15,304 nt of DNA from JBBRXJ01 sp038248505 (lineage in GTDB: Bacteria; Bacteroidota; Bacteroidia; Bacteroidales; JBBRXJ01). A program made the translations under genes and the position numbers. The DNA is taken from positions 1 through 15,304 of the forward strand of contig JBBRXJ010000081.1 in the NCBI GenBank assembly GCA_038248505.1, given 5' to 3'. Below, in pieces: positions 7,718-14,937 of the stretch (within the stretch, counting starts at the first letter, position 1; each line of letters opens with the position of its first letter). Below the pieces are notes generated by a model. The model worked only from the letters and a program-made list of their open reading frames with translations, was not told the origin of the DNA and searched no databases.

Positions 7718-7750
7718 GAAAGCCCCTACTGTTTCCAGTAATGGGCTTTC
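7718..7750 (-). terminator. Probable terminator of the hydrogenase operon
   Basis: GAAAGCCC (7718-7725) pairs with GGGCTTTC (7743-7750), and an inner TACTG/CAGTA extends the stem. It lies 40 bases past the hydC stop codon. On the minus strand it is followed by TTCGTTTTG rather than a pure T-run, so termination may be moderate. Confidence 0.7.
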
Positions 7751-7790
7751 CGCTCAACAGATTATGAAAAATGAAAATCTTAAAGCTAAA

Positions 7791-8279
7791 TTATTGATTC
7801 TCGTATTCTTTTAAAATTGTCTTAACACCTTCAGGAGATACGCGCCCGTATGTTTTTTCGCCAATCATAACAACAGGAGCCAATCCGCAAGCACCTACGC
7901 AGCGTAGGCAGCTTATTGAGAATTTACCATCGGCAGTTGTTTGACCAACAGTAATGTTAAGATGTTTTTTAAATTCTTCAAGAACCTTCTCTGCACCTCG
8001 TACATAGCAAGCGGTTCCCATGCATACTGCAATAGGGTGTTTGCCTTTTGGTATCATGGTAAAGTAGCTATAAAAGGTTACTACACCATATACTTTAGCT
8101 TGTGAAAGGTTAAGTTCTTTTGCAACAACCTCTTGTACTTCAGCAGGAAGATAACCGAAATGATGTTGTGCTTGGTGAAGTACATTAATTAGCTCTTCAC
8201 CGTCGTTGTTGAACAATTTACAGATCTCTTTGATCTTGTCAATGTCTGCTTGTTTTAATTTAATTACTACTGATGACAT
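7791..8279 (-). CDS. hydC: NAD-linked [FeFe] hydrogenase subunit HydC (NuoE-like 2Fe-2S protein)
   Basis: A 162-residue protein of the NuoE / 24-kDa family: a helical N-terminal part (to about 75, with GYLPAEVQEVVAKEL and YGVVTFYSYF) and a thioredoxin-like [2Fe-2S] domain. The four cluster cysteines are C86 and C91 (VCMGTAC), then C127 and C131 (CVGAC), which is the family spacing. In trimeric hydrogenases of the Thermotoga type, HydC works with HydB and HydA in the cytoplasm to couple H2 with NADH and ferredoxin. It is the last gene of the operon, 28 bases after hydA, and is followed by a terminator. HndA is the equivalent name in Desulfovibrio-type operons. Function confident from sequence and context. 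Confidence 0.92.
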   Translation of the reverse strand: MSSVVIKLKQADIDKIKEICKLFNNDGEELINVLHQAQHHFGYLPAEVQEVVAKELNLSQAKVYGVVTFYSYFTMIPKGKHPIAVCMGTACYVRGAEKVLEEFKKHLNITVGQTTADGKFSISCLRCVGACGLAPVVMIGEKTYGRVSPEGVKTILKEYENQ

Positions 8280-8307
8280 ATTTTTAAATATTATCGAAGT
8301 TCATGAA

Positions 8308-10077
8308 TTATCCTATCTCAATCTTTTTTGTTTTATCAAAGTAATGCGTGTGAAGCAACTTATGTGATAGCTCTCCGCATGGTTTACCAAGGAATGTTTT
8401 GTATAACTCCTGTATTTGCGGATTTTCGTGTGATTTACGAATGGGTTTATTTCTATCTTCACGATAAATTGCTTCGAAACGTGCTTTGATAATACTGCTG
8501 TCGCCATGGTGTAGCGGTTGACCACCACCACCGATACAGCCGCCTGGACAAGCCATAATTTCGATAGCGTGGAATTCACTCTTACCGTCACGAACATCTT
8601 CTAAAAGTTTTCGTGCATTACCAAGGCCATGAGCAATACCTATCTTAATAGCTGTTCCATTGAAATCAATAGTAGCTTGACGAATTTTTTCGAGACCACG
8701 CAATGCTTCAAAATCAACTTTCTCCAGTTTTTTACCGGTGAATACTTCGTAAGCAGTACGAGTTGCAGCCTCAATAACACCACCAGTCACACCAAAGATA
8801 ACTCCAGCACCTGTTGATTCACCCATTGGTTGATCAAAGTCTTCTTCAGGTAAGGTTGCGAAATCGATGTTTGATTGTTTAATAAGAGATGCCAATTCAC
8901 GAGTGCTGAGAACGAAGTCAACATCGGGGTTTCCATCAGTTGAAAATTCAGGACGTTGGCACTCATATTTTTTAGCAAGACATGGCATGATAGACACCAC
9001 AATCATATCTTCACGTTTAATGTTAATCTTATTAGCAAAATAAGTTTTTGCTATGGCACCAAACATTTGTTGTGGAGAACGTGCTGTTGAAGGAATATCC
9101 TTTAATTCAGGGAAGTTATGCTCGAAAAAGTTTACCCATCCAGGGCAGCATGAAGTAAGAATTGGAAGTTTCACTGATTTATCACCTTTCATGTGACGGC
9201 TCAAACGATCCAATAACTCAGTTCCTTCTTCAAGAATGGTAAGGTCGGCAGCAAAATCGGTATCAAATACAAAATTGAATCCGAGACGACGCAATGCAGC
9301 AGCAAGTTTCCCTGTATTGATTTCACCTGGTTTCATTCCAAATTCTTCACCAATTGCAACGCGAACTGCAGGGGCTGTTTGCACAACAACTGTTTTTGTG
9401 GTATCGGCTAATGCGCGAATTATTTGATTGGTGTGATCCACTTCGGTTAATGCGCCAGTAGGACATACAGCAACACATTGACCGCAGTATGTACAAGGGC
9501 TAGCCTCTAAATTCTGTTCAAAAGCAGGCGCTACAACAGCAGTGAAACCGCGGTTAATAGCTGATAATGCACCCACTGTTTGCACTTCATTACACATCAT
9601 TTCACAACGACGACACATGATACATTTATCAATATCGCGAATGATGGCAGGTGATGTATCTTCACGATATGTTGATTGTTCGCCTTTATAATGTATTTCT
9701 CTAATACCAAAATCTTGAGCTAATTTTTGTAAGTCGCATTTGCCACTCTTAGCGCAAACGAGGCAGTCAAAAGGATGATCAGATAATATCAATTCCATAA
9801 CTGTACGTCTGGCATTCAGTACGCGCATATTATGAGTGTTAATATCCATTCCCTCCATACATTGAGTTGCACAGGCAGGAGCGAGATTTTTTCTTCCTTT
9901 AACTTCAACTACGCAGATACGACAGCCGCCTGGTTTGTTTTCGATACACATATCTTTTAGCTCGAAGTAGCAAAGACTCGGAATTTCAATCCCTATTTTC
10001 TTTGCTGCATGCAGTATGGTGGTACCTTTTTCAACCTGCAGCGTTCTTCCGTCTATTGTCAGATTTACCATTTCCAT
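8308..10077 (-). CDS. hydA: [FeFe] hydrogenase catalytic subunit HydA
   Basis: A 589-residue cytosolic enzyme that reversibly makes H2 from protons. Iron-sulfur domains in order: plant-type [2Fe-2S] (C36, C52, C55, C69; the first gap is longer than in Clostridium pasteurianum, with an extra C44), His-Cys3 [4Fe-4S] (H101, C105, C108, C114), and two [4Fe-4S] (C152/155/158/162 and C195/198/201/205). The H-cluster domain has all three signatures: TSCCPGW (308-314, C310 the proton-relay position and C311 a ligand), MPCLAKKYE (364-372), and MACPGGCIGGGGQP (508-521). A small-subunit-like C-terminal tail follows. Thermotoga HydA is longer, with an extra C-terminal cluster domain absent here; the length is closer to Desulfovibrio HndD. 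It lies 32 bases after hydB. The maturases HydE, HydF and HydG are not in the window. Confidence 0.97.
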   Translation of the reverse strand: MEMVNLTIDGRTLQVEKGTTILHAAKKIGIEIPSLCYFELKDMCIENKPGGCRICVVEVKGRKNLAPACATQCMEGMDINTHNMRVLNARRTVMELILSDHPFDCLVCAKSGKCDLQKLAQDFGIREIHYKGEQSTYREDTSPAIIRDIDKCIMCRRCEMMCNEVQTVGALSAINRGFTAVVAPAFEQNLEASPCTYCGQCVAVCPTGALTEVDHTNQIIRALADTTKTVVVQTAPAVRVAIGEEFGMKPGEINTGKLAAALRRLGFNFVFDTDFAADLTILEEGTELLDRLSRHMKGDKSVKLPILTSCCPGWVNFFEHNFPELKDIPSTARSPQQMFGAIAKTYFANKINIKREDMIVVSIMPCLAKKYECQRPEFSTDGNPDVDFVLSTRELASLIKQSNIDFATLPEEDFDQPMGESTGAGVIFGVTGGVIEAATRTAYEVFTGKKLEKVDFEALRGLEKIRQATIDFNGTAIKIGIAHGLGNARKLLEDVRDGKSEFHAIEIMACPGGCIGGGGQPLHHGDSSIIKARFEAIYREDRNKPIRKSHENPQIQELYKTFLGKPCGELSHKLLHTHYFDKTKKIEIG

Positions 10078-10109
10078 TATTTTCTTTTTTTTTTAAAATC
10101 GTGAATGAA

Positions 10110-11900
10110 TTATTTAATATACACTGCATCGAATTTACATTTTTCCATGCAACTACCGCATTTGATACAGGTTTTCTGATCAATCACGTGTACTTCTTTA
10201 CGTTCGCCAACGATGCAACTTACAGGGCAAGCTCTAGCACAAGCAGTACAACCACAACATTTTTCTGCGTCAATAAAATACTGCATTAGCGATTTACATT
10301 GGCCAGCAGGGCATTTGTGATCTTTAACGTGTGCAATATACTCGTCAGCAAAATTATCAAGTGTTGAGAGAACTGGGTTGGGTGATGTTTGTCCGAGACC
10401 ACATAATGATGTGTCCTTAATAACCATACTAAGGTTTCTCAAGTTATCGAGATCCAGCATAGTTCCTTCGCCTTTAGTAATTTTGTCGAGAATTTCATTC
10501 AAGCGTTTATTACCAATACGGCAAGGAGAACATTTACCACATGATTCCTCAACGGTAAAATCGAGATAAAAACGAGCCATAGACACCATGCAATCATCTT
10601 CATCAACAACAATCATACCGCCTGATCCCATCATTGAACCACAAGCAATAAGGTTATCATAATCAATAGGTGTGTCAAGATGCTTTTCAGTAAGGCAACC
10701 ACCAGAAGGACCACCAGTTTGAACCGCTTTAAACTTTTTACCATTTTTTATACCGCCGCCAATTTCGAAGATGATTTCTCGAAGTGTAATACCCATAGGC
10801 ACTTCAACGAGACCAACATTGTTTATTTTACCAGCGAGTGCGAAAACTTTTGTTCCTTTTGATTTCTCTGTACCAATAGAAGAGAACCAAGCAGAACCTT
10901 TTAAAATGATTGTAGGAATATTTGCATACGTCTCAACATTATTCACGTTGGTTGGTTTGCCCCGGAATCCTTTTTCAGCAGGGAATGGAGGTTTGAAAGT
11001 AGGTTCGCCACGTTCACCTTCCATTGAATGAATCAAAGCAGTTTCTTCGCCACAAACAAATGCACCAGCTCCATAACGTATTTCAATATCGAAACTGAAT
11101 TTTGTTCCAAAAATATTATTTCCGAGTAACCCATATTCACGAGCTTGTTTTAAAGCTACTTTCAAACGTTCAACCGCTAAAGGATATTCAGCACGAATAT
11201 AAATTAAACCGTGTGAAGCACCAATGCAATAGCCATTAATAGCCATTGATTCAAGTACGGTATGTGGGTCGCCTTCCAATACTGAACGATCCATGAATGC
11301 ACCCGGATCTCCCTCATCGGCATTACATACTACATACTTCTCATCACCTTTACTTTTGTTGGCAATTTCCCATTTTAAACCAGTAGGAAATCCTCCACCA
11401 CCGCGGCCTCTAAGGCCACTATCTTTAATTATTTTTATGGCTGCTTCAGGTGACATTTCTAACACTTTTCCTAAAGCCATGTAGCCATCGCGATCAATAT
11501 ACTCATCAATATTTTCGGGATCAATAAAACCACAGTTCCGTAAAGCAATACGCAATTGTTTTTTATAGAATGACATCTCACTTGGTTTTTCAGTGGGTGT
11601 AGTGCCTTTAGGATCGATATAAAGCATACGCTCTATCTTACGACCTTTAATGATGTGCTCAGCTACAATCTCTTTTGCATCTTCCGGTTTTACCTCAATA
11701 TAAAAAGTATTGTCAGGCATAATATTTATTACTGGGCCTTTTTCACAAAAGCCAAAACAACCAGTTACCACAACCTGTACATCTTGTGTAAGGCTTTTTT
11801 CCTCTAATTCCTTACGTAAAGCGCTTACAATTAGCTCACCTTGTGATGCGCGACAACCTGTGCCGCCGCAAACAAGAATATTATATTTAAACTTTCCCAT
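10110..11900 (-). CDS. hydB: NAD-linked [FeFe] hydrogenase subunit HydB (NuoF-like flavoprotein)
   Basis: A 596-residue protein. Residues 1-90 are a thioredoxin-like [2Fe-2S] domain (C11, C16, C48, C52). The NuoF core has the FMN/NADH loop RGRGGGGFPTGLKW (164-177), VCNADEGDPGAFMDR (191-205), GAGAFVCGEETALI (277-290), and a [4Fe-4S] site (C454, C457, C460, C500). The C-terminus adds two ferredoxin-type clusters (C548/551/554/558 and C578/581/584/588). This is the domain order of Thermotoga HydB, the flavin subunit thought to be the bifurcation site: it exchanges electrons between NADH, ferredoxin and HydA. It starts 16 bases after the ferredoxin-like gene and has an AGGAGG motif 10 bases before the ATG, unusual for this type of genome. 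Confidence 0.96.
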   Translation of the reverse strand: MGKFKYNILVCGGTGCRASQGELIVSALRKELEEKSLTQDVQVVVTGCFGFCEKGPVINIMPDNTFYIEVKPEDAKEIVAEHIIKGRKIERMLYIDPKGTTPTEKPSEMSFYKKQLRIALRNCGFIDPENIDEYIDRDGYMALGKVLEMSPEAAIKIIKDSGLRGRGGGGFPTGLKWEIANKSKGDEKYVVCNADEGDPGAFMDRSVLEGDPHTVLESMAINGYCIGASHGLIYIRAEYPLAVERLKVALKQAREYGLLGNNIFGTKFSFDIEIRYGAGAFVCGEETALIHSMEGERGEPTFKPPFPAEKGFRGKPTNVNNVETYANIPTIILKGSAWFSSIGTEKSKGTKVFALAGKINNVGLVEVPMGITLREIIFEIGGGIKNGKKFKAVQTGGPSGGCLTEKHLDTPIDYDNLIACGSMMGSGGMIVVDEDDCMVSMARFYLDFTVEESCGKCSPCRIGNKRLNEILDKITKGEGTMLDLDNLRNLSMVIKDTSLCGLGQTSPNPVLSTLDNFADEYIAHVKDHKCPAGQCKSLMQYFIDAEKCCGCTACARACPVSCIVGERKEVHVIDQKTCIKCGSCMEKCKFDAVYIK

Positions 11901-11910
11901 GATTTTTTAA

Positions 11911-11916
11911 CCTCCT
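11911..11916 (-). promoter_or_regulatory. Shine-Dalgarno sequence of hydB
   Basis: On the minus strand AGGAGG occupies the short spacer between the preceding stop codon (11917-11919) and the hydB ATG (11898-11900), at a distance of 10 bases. Most other genes here lack such a motif. Confidence 0.6.
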
Positions 11917-12315
11917 TTATTTGGTGTCAATAGTTTCGTAATTGGCAGGAATTATCCCTTCGAGATATTCGCCGTTCTTTATAAATTTCTCAATGATTTC
12001 ATCGGCTTTTTTAGTGTCAACAAAACCATACACCACGGGTTGCACACCGGGTAGCTTTATTTCCACCGTTGGTTCAGCATAGCAATAACCCATGCATCCT
12101 GTTTGTGTAACAATAGCATTAATATTTCTTTTTTCAAGTTCTTCAGAAAAGTACTCAAAAACAGTTTTGGCTCCTGAGGCAATACCACAAGTAGCCATAG
12201 CAACCTTAATCACTACAGCATCGGTAGGATTGGTTCCTTTCTCTCTTAATTCCATCTTCCCTTGCAGCTGCTCTTTCATCTTTGCCAGATCTGCAAGCGT
12301 TTTAATTTTTGTCAT
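11917..12315 (-). CDS. Thioredoxin-like [2Fe-2S] ferredoxin of the hydrogenase operon (HndB-like)
   Basis: A 132-residue protein. After a lysine-rich helical start (LADLAKMKEQLQGK) comes a thioredoxin-like ferredoxin fold with MATCGIASGA (40-49) and QTGCMGYCYAEP (71-82). Cysteines are C43, C74 and C78. Where the N-terminal domain of HydB has its second cluster cysteine (C16), this protein has Gly48, so it may hold a cluster with an unusual ligand or none. Small proteins of this type accompany NAD-linked [FeFe] hydrogenases (HndB of Desulfovibrio; HydD in some operons) and are thought to pass electrons, but the role is not well settled. It lies directly before hydB and has a strong Shine-Dalgarno motif. 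Confidence 0.85.
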   Translation of the reverse strand: MTKIKTLADLAKMKEQLQGKMELREKGTNPTDAVVIKVAMATCGIASGAKTVFEYFSEELEKRNINAIVTQTGCMGYCYAEPTVEIKLPGVQPVVYGFVDTKKADEIIEKFIKNGEYLEGIIPANYETIDTK

Positions 12316-12319
12316 ATAA

Positions 12320-12325
12320 CCTCCT
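12320..12325 (-). promoter_or_regulatory. Shine-Dalgarno sequence of the HndB-like gene
   Basis: AGGAGG on the minus strand with only four bases (TTAT) before the ATG at 12313-12315. With the hydB site it is one of two strong matches in the operon. Confidence 0.6.
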
Positions 12326-12347
12326 GATTTTAGTTATTATGTATATA

Positions 12348-12893
12348 TTAACTAGTTTTTATTTCTTCTAAATTGTTTTGCAAAATATTTTTTACCTGCT
12401 TTGTAATTTGATAACTTCTGAATGCATCATCGCCAAGAATTTTTTTTATTTCAGTACTACTTATCTCGGTCATGCCAAAATCGGTTGTATGACTGTAGCT
12501 AATATTTTTTTCAGGATTTGCTTGCATTAACATCACAACAACTCCGGCTATATCACCTAATGGTAAGCGATCAATATGCTTGTATGCAAAGTTGCTTTTT
12601 ATTTGGGTTCCTTTTCCTAAAATAGAACTAATTGTTAAGGTACCGCCAGTTCTCTCTGCATTCTGTTTTAAAAGCGAAATACCTAGTCCTACTTTACGAG
12701 TGACGCGTGTTGTAAAAAATGGATCCGTAACTTTTATTAGGGTTTCACTATCCATTCCCTCACCATTATCGCGTATTTCAATTAAATAAAGATTGTCTTT
12801 TTCACATTCCAAAACTTCAATCTCAATTTCTGTAGCATTTGCTCTTATTGAGTTTTGTGCAATATCTAATATGTGTAGCGCAATATCTTTCAT
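12348..12893 (-). CDS. GHKL-type ATPase without histidine-kinase dimerisation domain
   Basis: A 181-residue protein made mainly of a histidine-kinase-like ATPase domain. It shows the N box ILDIAQNSIRANA (8-20, N14), G1 box DNGEGM (42-47), F box DPFFTTR (57-63), G2 box GLGISLL (69-75) and GKGTQI (93-98). No phospho-acceptor helix (DHp) and no sensor domain are present. About 70 further residues, up to 181, have no recognised motif. It could bind ATP and phosphorylate or hold a partner, as RsbW-type switch proteins do, but no target can be read from the sequence. It starts six bases after the PHP gene and precedes the ferredoxin-like gene by 32 bases, firmly within the hydrogenase operon. Related genes occur beside hydrogenases in Clostridia. 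Confidence 0.85.
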   Translation of the reverse strand: MKDIALHILDIAQNSIRANATEIEIEVLECEKDNLYLIEIRDNGEGMDSETLIKVTDPFFTTRVTRKVGLGISLLKQNAERTGGTLTISSILGKGTQIKSNFAYKHIDRLPLGDIAGVVVMLMQANPEKNISYSHTTDFGMTEISSTEIKKILGDDAFRSYQITKQVKNILQNNLEEIKTS

Positions 12894-12899
12894 TCTATA

Positions 12900-13628
12900 T
12901 CATGCTTTATAAACTTTTGTATATATAGCTTTTCGTATATCTGAAAATGTTAGTTGCTCAAGTAAAAAAGTATTTGTAGTGCTTCCTATATCCTCTATAT
13001 AATGTGCATCAGAATTTTGAATAAAGGGATAGTTAGCATACATCGGGTTCTCTTTTATGAAGTTTTCAATTTTATTGTGCTTAGCAAGTTCAAGTGCCTC
13101 CACTTTTAAATCACTAGGAATAAATCCAAGCTGGCTAATTATACTAAACCTTGTTCTGTTTATATGAGCAGGAATGAAAATTCCATTTAACTTATGAACG
13201 GCACGTTCTATTTCATCAATTGAAAGTGTAAGCGCATTCATTAATAATCGTTCTTCTTCATATATAATTTCGTCTGCTTCATTAACAAGGACCTGAAAGC
13301 CGAATTTTTTTGATTCATTATTAATAGCAGGTAAATGTGCATCAATAATGTGCTGAAATGCATTTAAGTCATCATCAAATTCAAAGAACGCGAGGCAGTG
13401 TATTTCTTCTTTTGTGCTTACTTCACAGCCTTGCAAAATAAACAAGTCATTTTCGTTTCCTATCTTTTTACACATAGCACACTGCCGAGTACTATTGTGG
13501 TCGGTTATTCCTATAATATGCAGGCCTTTACTTTTAGCCGTCTTTATTATATTTGTCGGGCTCATTTCCAAACTGGCGCAAGGGGAGAGGACAGTGTGGA
13601 TATGTAGGTCTGCTTTATATTCCTTCAT
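12900..13628 (-). CDS. PHP-family metal-dependent phosphoesterase (predicted)
   Basis: A 242-residue protein of the polymerase-and-histidinol-phosphatase superfamily. Metal ligands are in the expected places: DLHIHT (7-12), ITDHNS (41-46), GCEVST with Glu69, EIHCLAFF (75-82), PAHINR (153-158) and NSDAHYIEDIG (205-215). The family hydrolyses phosphoesters, for example histidinol phosphate or nucleotides; the TrpH/YciV-like short form seen here often acts on small nucleotides, but its substrate cannot be read from sequence. In this operon it might remove a signal nucleotide or phosphate used by the neighbouring ATPases (inference). Its ATG follows directly on the stop codon of the 24-codon ORF (TAAATG), and the next gene starts six bases after its stop. 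Confidence 0.88.
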   Translation of the reverse strand: MKEYKADLHIHTVLSPCASLEMSPTNIIKTAKSKGLHIIGITDHNSTRQCAMCKKIGNENDLFILQGCEVSTKEEIHCLAFFEFDDDLNAFQHIIDAHLPAINNESKKFGFQVLVNEADEIIYEEERLLMNALTLSIDEIERAVHKLNGIFIPAHINRTRFSIISQLGFIPSDLKVEALELAKHNKIENFIKENPMYANYPFIQNSDAHYIEDIGSTTNTFLLEQLTFSDIRKAIYTKVYKA

Positions 13629-13703
13629 TTATTTTAATAAGTTGAAAGTTGATGAGATTGAACCAAACGCTCTTTCATCTTTTCCACCGTAGCGGACTTT
13701 CAT
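13629..13703 (-). CDS. Possible 24-residue peptide between DRTGG and PHP genes
   Basis: ATG at 13701-13703, four bases after the stop of the second DRTGG gene, opens a 24-codon frame (MKVRYGGKDERAFG..., ending FNLLK). Its TAA touches the ATG of the PHP gene. Tight fit on both sides suggests either a real tiny gene, a translational bridge to the PHP gene, or the remnant of a longer gene deleted here. No Shine-Dalgarno sequence, no known motif. The motif AAAGATGAAAG occurs twice in the gap. Confidence 0.25.
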   Translation of the reverse strand: MKVRYGGKDERAFGSISSTFNLLK

Positions 13704-13707
13704 CTTT

Positions 13708-14049
13708 TTACTTTTCGCGCTTCAATAATTCATAAATAGTACCCGCCAGTTCAAATGTGTTTTCATTTGTTCCCAGCAGAGGGATACCTTCGTTTTCACT
13801 TTGTTGTTTGGTGTCTTCATCAGGAATCATTCCTTTAACTAAAATAATTGCCGATAAGTCACGAAGACTCGCTACGGCCATTATATTTTTGTGAGTCTGC
13901 AGTGTAAGCCATAAATTCCCAGCTTTAGAGCTGCCCATTACATCACTAAGTAAATCTGAAACATAAGCCCCACTAATTTCACGATCAAGCGCTGACTTAC
14001 CACTAAATACATTGAGGTTTAATTTTTCTATTAGTTCTGATGTTTTCAT
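13708..14049 (-). CDS. DRTGG-domain protein (second copy)
   Basis: A 113-residue stand-alone DRTGG domain (PF07085), the domain otherwise found beside CBS pairs, in phosphotransacetylase N-termini and related to the HPr-kinase N-terminal fold. The recognisable block is LDREISGAYVSDLLSDVM (21-38), followed by alternating strands and helices (NLWLTLQTH, AIILVKG, GIPLLGT). It aligns without gaps over the first 38 residues with the DRTGG protein at the head of the operon, so the two are paralogues. The domain is thought to bind a ligand or mediate protein contact; no function is proven. It follows the RsbW-like ATPase by 30 bases. Membership in the hydrogenase operon suggests a role in sensing or regulation. 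Confidence 0.82.
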   Translation of the reverse strand: MKTSELIEKLNLNVFSGKSALDREISGAYVSDLLSDVMGSSKAGNLWLTLQTHKNIMAVASLRDLSAIILVKGMIPDEDTKQQSENEGIPLLGTNENTFELAGTIYELLKREK

Positions 14050-14079
14050 TTTCGTAAATTAAAACCGCTAAATATAATC

Positions 14080-14496
14080 TTAGGATTTTAAACTAGTTAT
14101 TATTTCTACAGTAGTGCCTTTCCCTAATTCACTTTTAATGTCGAGATGATCAGAGTTGTTTTTGATATTAGGAAGCCCCATTCCAGCACCAAATCCCATT
14201 TCACGTACTTTTGAAGATGCGGTTGAGAAGCCTTCCTTCATAGCCATCTCAATACTTTCAATGCCTGGACCCTCATCACTCGCAACAATTCGAATACTAT
14301 CTTCACCTAACTCAATTTCAATTAAGCCCTTCCAAGCATGGGCCGCAATATTAACTTCAGCTTCAAAAATAGACACCACCACGCGTTTAATAACTTTTGA
14401 ATCAATGCCTCGCTCGCGTAATATTTTTTTAACGTCGCTTGATATATATCCAATGTGACTAAAATCACCTCCCGTTATTTCCTGTTTCATATTCAT
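14080..14496 (-). CDS. RsbW-like ATPase (anti-sigma-factor / serine kinase type)
   Basis: A 138-residue single-domain HATPase_c protein of the RsbW / SpoIIAB type. It has the N box FEAEVNIAAHA (44-54, N49), G1 box SDEGPGI (73-79), G2 box GFGAGMGLPNI (101-111) and the closing GKGTTVEI (125-132). Classical members are kinases that bind sigma factors and phosphorylate an STAS-domain antagonist; no sigma factor, STAS protein or PP2C phosphatase is in the window, so the partner may be one of the DRTGG proteins (inference). Its ATG overlaps the stop codon of the preceding gene (TAATG at 14494-14498), indicating translational coupling. A second ATG two codons later is an alternative start. Confidence 0.87.
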   Translation of the reverse strand: MNMKQEITGGDFSHIGYISSDVKKILRERGIDSKVIKRVVVSIFEAEVNIAAHAWKGLIEIELGEDSIRIVASDEGPGIESIEMAMKEGFSTASSKVREMGFGAGMGLPNIKNNSDHLDIKSELGKGTTVEIITSLKS

Positions 14497-14840
14497 TAGT
14501 ACACCGGATTTAACCCCGTTTTATACAAAAGACCTGCAGTACGAAACATTGAACTCGGACATTCAATAAGCACGATGCCTGCTTGATTGGCTAAATCAAT
14601 GACTTCTTTAGTCGCCTTTTTATTACGAACAAATACAATTGTATGAATATCAGCAATTTCTGCTGTACGGATTGTTTGAATGCTTGCTAAACCAGTTATT
14701 AGAAGCACATTTTCCTCTTTTAACGTCAAAACATCGCTCATAAGATCAGAGGCAAATGCATAATGTACTTCACGGTTTAATTTATCTTCACCGCACACTA
14801 TCCTTCCGCTCGTTATACTTATAATATCCTGCACATTCAT
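14496..14840 (-). CDS. DRTGG-domain protein (first gene of hydrogenase operon)
   Basis: The chosen ATG at 14838-14840 gives 114 residues. That start matches the 113-residue paralogue at 13708: from Met1 both run 38 residues without a gap to SDLMSDVL / SDLLSDVM. The frame continues upstream to an ATG at 14868-14870 and a GTG at 14901-14903. The GTG lies on the promoter edge and cannot be the start; the ATG at 14870 is possible. The fold is a lone DRTGG domain with strands such as NVLLITGLAS, TIVFVRNK and GIVLIECPSS. Function unknown; a ligand-binding or partner-binding role in control of the hydrogenase is inferred from the operon. Its stop overlaps the next start. Confidence 0.82.
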   Translation of the reverse strand: MNVQDIISITSGRIVCGEDKLNREVHYAFASDLMSDVLTLKEENVLLITGLASIQTIRTAEIADIHTIVFVRNKKATKEVIDLANQAGIVLIECPSSMFRTAGLLYKTGLNPVY

Positions 14841-14902
14841 CTTTTCAATTGATAAACAAGTTGTTATCATTTTAGCTCTTTCGTTTGCATCCTTTACTGG
14901 CA

Positions 14903-14937
14903 CAAAGATAGATAAATTGTTGTTATAGTTTTCACAA
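14903..14937 (-). promoter_or_regulatory. Promoter of the hydrogenase operon
   Basis: On the minus strand TATCTTTG (14903-14910) matches TAnnTTTG exactly, with TTGT (14934-14937) 23 bases upstream, the same spacing as at asnB. The predicted transcript starts near 14897, leaving a leader of about 55 bases before the ATG at 14840. No other promoter of this quality is seen inside the operon. Confidence 0.65.
14920..14937. promoter_or_regulatory. Probable Rex operator
   Basis: On the minus strand TTGTGAAAACTATAACAA: left half TTGTGAA matches the Rex consensus (TTGTGAA-N4-TTCACAA) fully. The right half ATAACAA matches the TTAACAA variant at 6 of 7. It fills the gap between the -33 and -7 elements, so a bound protein would block transcription. 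Rex is released from DNA by NADH and controls hydrogenase and fermentation genes in other anaerobes. Confidence 0.6.

Noticed and set aside
8313..8597. 94-codon minus-strand ORF inside hydA
   Set aside because: It overlaps the H-cluster end of hydA in another frame; the hydA frame has all catalytic motifs.
10083..10094. Run of about ten T (A on the coding strand) before hydA as a slippage site or terminator
   Set aside because: It lies in the 32-bp spacer outside any coding frame and has no stem next to it, so neither frameshifting nor termination is supported.
14841..14903. Longer forms of the first DRTGG protein from ATG at 14870 or GTG at 14901-14903
   Set aside because: The GTG touches the -7 promoter element, so it lies upstream of the predicted transcript start. 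The paralogue at 13708 aligns gap-free from the ATG at 14840.
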